In this document: piece after piece, positions 5,167 to 8,677 of the stretch | How the letters are laid out: each line of letters opens with the position of its first letter | Position numbering within the stretch: position 1 is the stretch's first letter | From: an uncultured Collinsella sp. | GTDB lineage: Bacteria; Actinomycetota; Coriobacteriia; Coriobacteriales; Coriobacteriaceae | NCBI GenBank assembly: GCA_959605475.1 | Contig: CAUHFS010000068.1 | Coordinates: forward strand, 1-8,677 | Length of the DNA: 8,677 nt | Direction of reading: 5' to 3' | Notes under the pieces: model-generated | Seen by the model: the letters and a program-made list of their open reading frames with translations, nothing else | What the model was told of the DNA's origin: nothing | Database searches by the model: none | Program-made: the position numbers and the translations under genes

Positions 5167-6570
5167 TTAGAAGTCGGCGTTGCCCACGGTGCGCGGGTGC
5201 GGCAGGACGTCGCGGATGTTGCCCACGCCGGTCAGGTACATGACCAGGCGCTCGAAGCCCAAGCCGTAGCCGGCGTGCTTGCAGGAACCATAGCGGCGCA
5301 GGTCCAGATAGTACTTGTACTGCTCGGGATTCATGCCCAGGTCCTTGATGCGGGCCTCGAGCAGGTCCAGGCGCTCCTCGCGCTGGGAGCCACCGATGAT
5401 CTCGCCGATGCCCGGCACCAAGCAGTCGGCGGCGGCGACGGTCTTGCCGTCGTCGTTCATGCGCATATAGAAGGCCTTGATCTCGGCCGGGTAGTCGGTT
5501 ACGAAGGTCGGGCGCTTAAAGTGCTCCTCGGTCAGGAAGCGCTCATGCTCGGTCTGCAGGTCGATGCCCCAGCTCACGGGATAGTCAAACTTGTGACCGG
5601 CGGCGACGGCCTGCTCCAGGATCTCGACGGCCTCGGTGTAGGTAACGCGGGCAAAGTCTGAGTTTGCCACGTGGTCCAGGCGCTCGAGCAGGCCCTTGTC
5701 CACAAACTTGTTGAGCATGTTGAGCTCGTCGGGGCAGGTGGCCATAACGTCCTTGAGGACGTACTTGAGCATGGCCTCGGCGTTATCCATGTAGTCGTTC
5801 AGATCGGCAAAGGCCATCTCGGGCTCGATCATCCAAAACTCGGCGGCGTGGCGCGTGGTGTTGGAGTTTTCGGCGCGGAAGGTGGGGCCAAAGGTATACA
5901 CGTCGCCAAAGGCCATGGCAAAGTTCTCGGCATTGAGCTGGCCGGACACGGTGAGGCTCGCATGCTTGCCAAAGAAGTCCTGGCTCCAGTCGACCTCGCC
6001 GGACTCGGTGAGGGGCGGATTTTTGGGGTCGAGCGTGGTCACGCGGAACATCTCGCCGGCGCCCTCGCAGTCACTCGTGGTGATGATGGGGGTGTTGACG
6101 TAGACAAAGCCCTGCTCCTGGAAGAAGCGGTGGATGGCTGCAGCCGCGACAGAGCGGATGCGGAACACGGCGCGGAACAGGTTGGTGCGCGGGCGCAGGT
6201 GCTGCTGGGTGCGCAGGAACTCGACGGTCGCGCGCTTCTTCTGCAGCGGGTAATCCGGGGCGCTGACGCCCTCGACCTCGATGGAAGTGGCAGAAAGCTC
6301 GAAAGGCTGGGGCGCATCGGGCGTCAGCTTGACGGTGCCGGTGCAAATGAGTGCGGCCGAGACGTTCTGATGGGCGATCTCGTCGTAGTTGTCGAGCGCC
6401 TCGCGGTTCATGACGACCTGCAGGTCGCGGAAGCAGCTGCCGTCGTTGAGCGTAACAAAGCCAAAGTTCTTCATGTCGCGGACGGACTTGACCCAGCCGG
6501 CAACGGTGACGGTCTGGCCACCGAGCGACTCGGCGTGCGTATAGAGCTGCGCGATTTTGGTGCGGTTCAC
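5167..6570 (-). CDS. asnS: Asparaginyl-tRNA synthetase (asparagine--tRNA ligase)
   Basis: This 467-residue cytosolic class IIb enzyme charges tRNA-Asn with asparagine using ATP. The N-terminal OB-fold anticodon-binding domain holds VTVAGWVKSVRDMKNFGFV (about 21-39). The catalytic core follows, with class II motif 2 FRAENSNTTRHAAEFWMIEP (about 231-250) and motif 3 GLGFERLVMYLTG (about 436-448). It ends with NIRDVLPHPRTVGNADF. TTRHAAEF and the closing PRT-GNADF are typical of AsnRS. Length matches the E. coli enzyme (466). The GTG at 6570 is preferred because GGGAGG lies four bases upstream. In-frame ATGs at 6582 and 6606 have no Shine-Dalgarno. The gene is monocistronic, with its own promoter candidate and a strong terminator. 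Confidence 0.97.
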   Translation of the reverse strand: MNRTKIAQLYTHAESLGGQTVTVAGWVKSVRDMKNFGFVTLNDGSCFRDLQVVMNREALDNYDEIAHQNVSAALICTGTVKLTPDAPQPFELSATSIEVEGVSAPDYPLQKKRATVEFLRTQQHLRPRTNLFRAVFRIRSVAAAAIHRFFQEQGFVYVNTPIITTSDCEGAGEMFRVTTLDPKNPPLTESGEVDWSQDFFGKHASLTVSGQLNAENFAMAFGDVYTFGPTFRAENSNTTRHAAEFWMIEPEMAFADLNDYMDNAEAMLKYVLKDVMATCPDELNMLNKFVDKGLLERLDHVANSDFARVTYTEAVEILEQAVAAGHKFDYPVSWGIDLQTEHERFLTEEHFKRPTFVTDYPAEIKAFYMRMNDDGKTVAAADCLVPGIGEIIGGSQREERLDLLEARIKDLGMNPEQYKYYLDLRRYGSCKHAGYGLGFERLVMYLTGVGNIRDVLPHPRTVGNADF

Positions 6571-6616
6571 GTATCCTCCCATAACGGTTGAATGATAGTT
6601 ATCCATACAGTTCGAT

Positions 6617-6625
6617 ATTCTAGCA
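6617..6625 (-). promoter_or_regulatory. Extended -10 promoter candidate for asnS
   Basis: The minus strand reads TGCTAGAAT, an extended -10 (TGn plus TAGAAT, five of six consensus bases). No good -35 is present at the right spacing, which is common for extended -10 promoters. The predicted start near 6610 leaves a leader of about 40 bases before the GTG at 6570. No T-box or other riboswitch fits in so short a leader. Confidence 0.45.
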
Positions 6626-6676
6626 GCTCGGCTCATTTGGGCTATACAGACAAGGCATTGACGGGATGGTTTTCAA

Positions 6677-6718
6677 ACGAAAAGCGCCCACGGCCAAATG
6701 GTCGCGGGCGCTTTTCGT
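6677..6718 (-). terminator. Intrinsic terminator of the PTS EIIA gene
   Basis: The arms ACGAAAAGCGCCC (6677-6689) and GGGCGCTTTTCGT (6706-6718) pair perfectly. After one A-C mismatch, five more pairs including a G-U wobble close an AAAT loop. It starts 32 bases after the EIIA stop codon on the minus strand. The U-rich part (CTTTTCGTTTG) lies mostly in the second arm. The near-symmetric sequence could also work on the plus strand, where no gene needs it. Confidence 0.8.
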
Positions 6719-6750
6719 GGTGTCTTTTGGCTGTGTAGCGCGGGACCTGG

Positions 6751-7314
6751 CTACTTGGTCTTGGCTACCAGCAGCGGGTCGCCCAGCTTGACGAGCGGGT
6801 TGCCGCCGATAAGCGTACCGGACTCGCCGACATGGTCGATGCTCTTGAGGCGGTCGAGCTCGGAGACGATGACGGTCACGATGTCCTCGTGGCCGGCGGC
6901 CTTAATGGCGTCGCGGTCGAAGCTGATGAGCGGCTGGCCGGCCTTGACCTCATCGCCCATCTCAACAAAGCGGGCAAAACCCTTGCCATTCATTTCCACG
7001 GTGCCCAGGCCGACATGGATGAACACGCGAAGACCGTCCTCGGTGATCATGCCGATGGAGTGGTTGGTGACGGTGGTGGCGCCGATGCGACCGTTGGCGG
7101 GCGCATAGATGGTGCCAGTGATGGGCTCGATGCCGTAGCCCTGACCGAGCATACCCGAGGCGATGGTCTCGTCGGGGACCTCGTCCAGGTTGACGAGCAC
7201 GCCGTTGACGGGGGCATAGATGACGCCTTCGCGGGTGGCGAAGCTTGCTGCGGGCGGAACGGACGCCTCGCCCGTCGAGGTGAAGGTGGACTTAAGCGAA
7301 TCGAGCAGACCCAT
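6751..7314 (-). CDS. PTS glucose-type EIIA protein (Crr-like, stand-alone)
   Basis: This 187-residue soluble phosphocarrier takes phosphate from HPr and passes it to the EIIB domain of a sugar permease. It may also signal carbon status. The EIIA-Glc fold is clear: IYAPVNGVLVNLDEVPD, then TNHSIGM and RVFIHVGLGTVEMNGKGF. His100 in FIHVG is the predicted phosphorylated residue and His85 its partner. The 15-residue distance between them equals that of H75/H90 in E. coli EIIA-Glc. The protein is about 18 residues longer than the E. coli one, mainly at the N-terminus. The ATG at 7314 follows GGAGG at five bases. No permease gene is adjacent, so the EIICB partner must be encoded elsewhere. The gene has its own terminator and is divergent from the esterase gene. 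Confidence 0.94.
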   Translation of the reverse strand: MGLLDSLKSTFTSTGEASVPPAASFATREGVIYAPVNGVLVNLDEVPDETIASGMLGQGYGIEPITGTIYAPANGRIGATTVTNHSIGMITEDGLRVFIHVGLGTVEMNGKGFARFVEMGDEVKAGQPLISFDRDAIKAAGHEDIVTVIVSELDRLKSIDHVGESGTLIGGNPLVKLGDPLLVAKTK

Positions 7315-7561
7315 AGTTGCCTCCAACGTATCAAGCGCGCATATCGCACGCGTGTAATGTAGCCGGAAACGTTTCGTATGTGTTTCCCGGCACGGTCAGC
7401 GCTCCTATTTTACGCTGTGAAACGATAGCGCTGAGCTGGGATTATGTGATATATCAGTTGAAGGTGAACTTATTGCGGGAGTGTTTCTGCGCCCTGGGCC
7501 CAACTGGGGTACGCTTGAGAGCGGAAAAATAGTGCGCACGAATTGCGCGAAGGGAGCACAT
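7315..7561. promoter_or_regulatory. Divergent regulatory region between EIIA and esterase genes, rich in palindromes
   Basis: Both flanking genes start from this 247-base gap. It holds a perfect palindrome GAAACGTTTC (7366-7375), with isolated halves GTTTC at 7382-7386 and GAAAC at 7419-7423. It also holds an inverted repeat TCAGCGCT (7396-7403) / AGCGCTGA (7427-7434) with a 23-base spacer, and the palindrome TGATATATCA (7447-7456). GAAACGTTTC has the central CG and A/T-rich flanks typical of LacI-family operators. For EIIA, minus-strand -10 candidates are TACATT (7361-7356) and TAAAAT (7412-7407), both without a good -35. No convincing plus-strand promoter was seen. The esterase ribosome-binding site (AAGGGAG) lies at the right end. 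Confidence 0.45.
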
Positions 7562-8461
7562 ATGATTGTCGAGAATCACGCACTGTGGGGCGAGGAGCCG
7601 ACCGAGGAATATCCGGCGACGTTTACGTATTTGGGTGCCGAGCCGCTGCCCGACAAGCCCAATGGCCGCCGCCCCGCGGTGATCATCTGCGGCGGAGGCG
7701 GGTTTACGCATATCGCTCCGCATGAGCAGGACCCGGTAGCGTTTGCATTTTTGGACCGCGGCTACCAGGCCTTTGTGCTCAGCTATGTGACGAGCGCCAC
7801 GGGCGACGTGAGTTTTCCGCACCCGCAGGCAGACCTTGCCAAGATGGTTGCTACCGTGCGCGCCAACGCCGACGAGTGGCATGTCGATCCCAAGCGCGTG
7901 TGCATCGTGGGCTTCTCGGCGGGCGGCATGATTTGCGCTTCGCTGGCAACGCAGTGGAAGACTGGTCCCTTCGCGGGCCTGGCAGGGGCTCGTCCGGAGG
8001 ATATTCGTCCCGACGCCGTGGTGCTGGGCTATCCGTTGCTCGACCTTGCCTATGTGCGTGATATGCAGACGCGCGACCCGCGCATCGACCTGCGCGTGCC
8101 CAAGACGGGTGGCAAGACGGGGCGCGATTTGCTTAACGACTATCTGTCGATGGTGACGGGCGGCGAGGCGACCGACGAGCACCTGGCCGACATCTGCCCC
8201 ACCACGCATGTTTCGCGTCAGATGCCCCCGACCTTTGTGTGGGGCGTGTCCGACGACAAGACGGCGCCGATCGCGCAGGTTTACCCGTTTGCGCAGCGCA
8301 TGGCCGAGGAGGGTGTTGCATGCGAAATGCACGTCTTTGACCAGGGCGGTCACGGCCTTTCGCTCGGCAACGCCAACACCGCGGTCGACAACGAGGACAA
8401 GCAGGTGGCAGTCCGTCCTTGGATCCGCCTGGCCTTCCGTTTCCTGGAGCGCCATATGTAA
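7562..8461 (+). CDS. Alpha/beta-hydrolase, Aes/acetyl-esterase-like (BD-FAE type)
   Basis: This 299-residue cytoplasmic hydrolase has no signal peptide and probably cleaves short acyl esters, for example acetyl groups on sugars. The catalytic set is visible: nucleophile Ser119 in GFSAGG, acid Asp232 in the SDDKTAP stretch, and base His264 in GGHGLS. The oxyanion-hole segment reads CGGGGF (43-48), where many relatives have HGGG. A further family feature is the sequence FVLSYVTS after strand 4. The ATG at 7562 has AAGGGAG six bases upstream. Extending the frame to 7481 would add 27 unlikely residues. A small gene follows after 48 bases, probably in the same transcript. It is divergent from PTS EIIA, which fits a carbohydrate role but does not prove it. 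Confidence 0.88.
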   Translation: MIVENHALWGEEPTEEYPATFTYLGAEPLPDKPNGRRPAVIICGGGGFTHIAPHEQDPVAFAFLDRGYQAFVLSYVTSATGDVSFPHPQADLAKMVATVRANADEWHVDPKRVCIVGFSAGGMICASLATQWKTGPFAGLAGARPEDIRPDAVVLGYPLLDLAYVRDMQTRDPRIDLRVPKTGGKTGRDLLNDYLSMVTGGEATDEHLADICPTTHVSRQMPPTFVWGVSDDKTAPIAQVYPFAQRMAEEGVACEMHVFDQGGHGLSLGNANTAVDNEDKQVAVRPWIRLAFRFLERHM

Positions 8462-8509
8462 AAGTAGACTACTTGCCCGTTTCAAAAAGTCTGCTTAGAG
8501 GAGGAGCCA

Positions 8510-8677
8510 TGCTTGAGGGTACGTATGTGGTTTTGGCCCAGACGCCGGTGGGGAGCAAGCGCGGCGAGGTGACGTTTTCACATGGGGTGAACGGCGCGCT
8601 CAGGGCAGTACTAAACGTCAGGGGTCTCAATATCGCTCTCTCGGGTGCCCGCGCTGAGTGCGATTTCTTTGAGCTCT
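8510..8677 (+). CDS. Hypothetical small protein, N-terminal part (cut by the window edge)
   Basis: The frame is open from an ATG at 8510 to the right edge (56 codons) and is preceded by AGGAGG at four bases. The start reads MLEGTYVVLAQTPVGSKRGE and continues with alternating short strands around Gly, such as GEVTFSHGVNG and LRAVLNVRGLNIALSG. This suggests an all-beta fold. The pattern of a GTY start, a TPxG turn and a later Gly-rich strand vaguely recalls small lipocalin-like proteins, but I do not recognise the family. It lies 48 bases after the esterase gene with no good terminator between, so co-transcription is likely. The weak hairpin AAGTAGAC/GTCTGCTT in the gap has a 19-base loop. Confidence 0.65.

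Noticed and set aside
5671..6591. Long plus-strand open frame antisense to asnS
   Set aside because: The composition is typical of an antisense shadow, and asnS on the other strand is unambiguous.
6571..6606. Possible asnS leader peptide or earlier asnS start beginning at the ATG at 6606
   Set aside because: The frame is continuous with asnS and lacks a Shine-Dalgarno. The GTG at 6570 has GGGAGG directly upstream and gives the usual family length.
7454..8485. Long minus-strand open frame antisense to the esterase gene
   Set aside because: It is rich in Arg, His and Ala without domain motifs. The plus-strand frame carries a complete hydrolase catalytic set.

Overview
The window looks like ordinary chromosome from a high-GC gut actinobacterium of the class Coriobacteriia, most likely Collinsella. 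This rests on GC-rich third codon positions, GTG starts beside strong Shine-Dalgarno sites, a twin-arginine lipoprotein, an AsnRS with a Clostridia-like C-terminus, and hairpins containing CCTGTCCC-type loops. The assignment is made from memory and was not searched.

Layout from left to right. All complete genes up to 7314 are on the minus strand. A gene start may run off the left edge (1-10). Next is a small MscS-type mechanosensitive channel (105-872), flanked by related long hairpins. A three-gene ABC importer follows, transcribed right to left: substrate-binding lipoprotein (3962-2982), permease (2777-1854) and ATPase (1861-1067). The gene order and families match the COG2984/COG4120/COG1101 cassette, known in streptococci as TrpXYZ. 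A WYL-domain transcription regulator (4908-4123) lies just upstream on the same strand. Then come asparaginyl-tRNA synthetase (6570-5167), with a textbook terminator, and a stand-alone glucose-type PTS EIIA protein (7314-6751), with its own terminator.

A 247-base divergent region with several palindromes separates EIIA from two plus-strand genes. These are an alpha/beta-hydrolase esterase (7562-8461) and the start of an unrecognised small protein (8510 to the right edge).

How the genes work together: the importer is one functional unit and the WYL protein is its most plausible local regulator. The esterase and the following small gene are probably co-transcribed. EIIA and the esterase may share carbohydrate-responsive control from the region between them. 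The rest are independent housekeeping genes.

I found no phage, CRISPR, toxin-antitoxin or clearly new multi-gene system. The most interesting signals are non-coding: a family of related palindromes around the MscS gene, two of which contain the stop codon of the adjacent gene, and dyad symmetries at the importer promoter and in the EIIA/esterase region.
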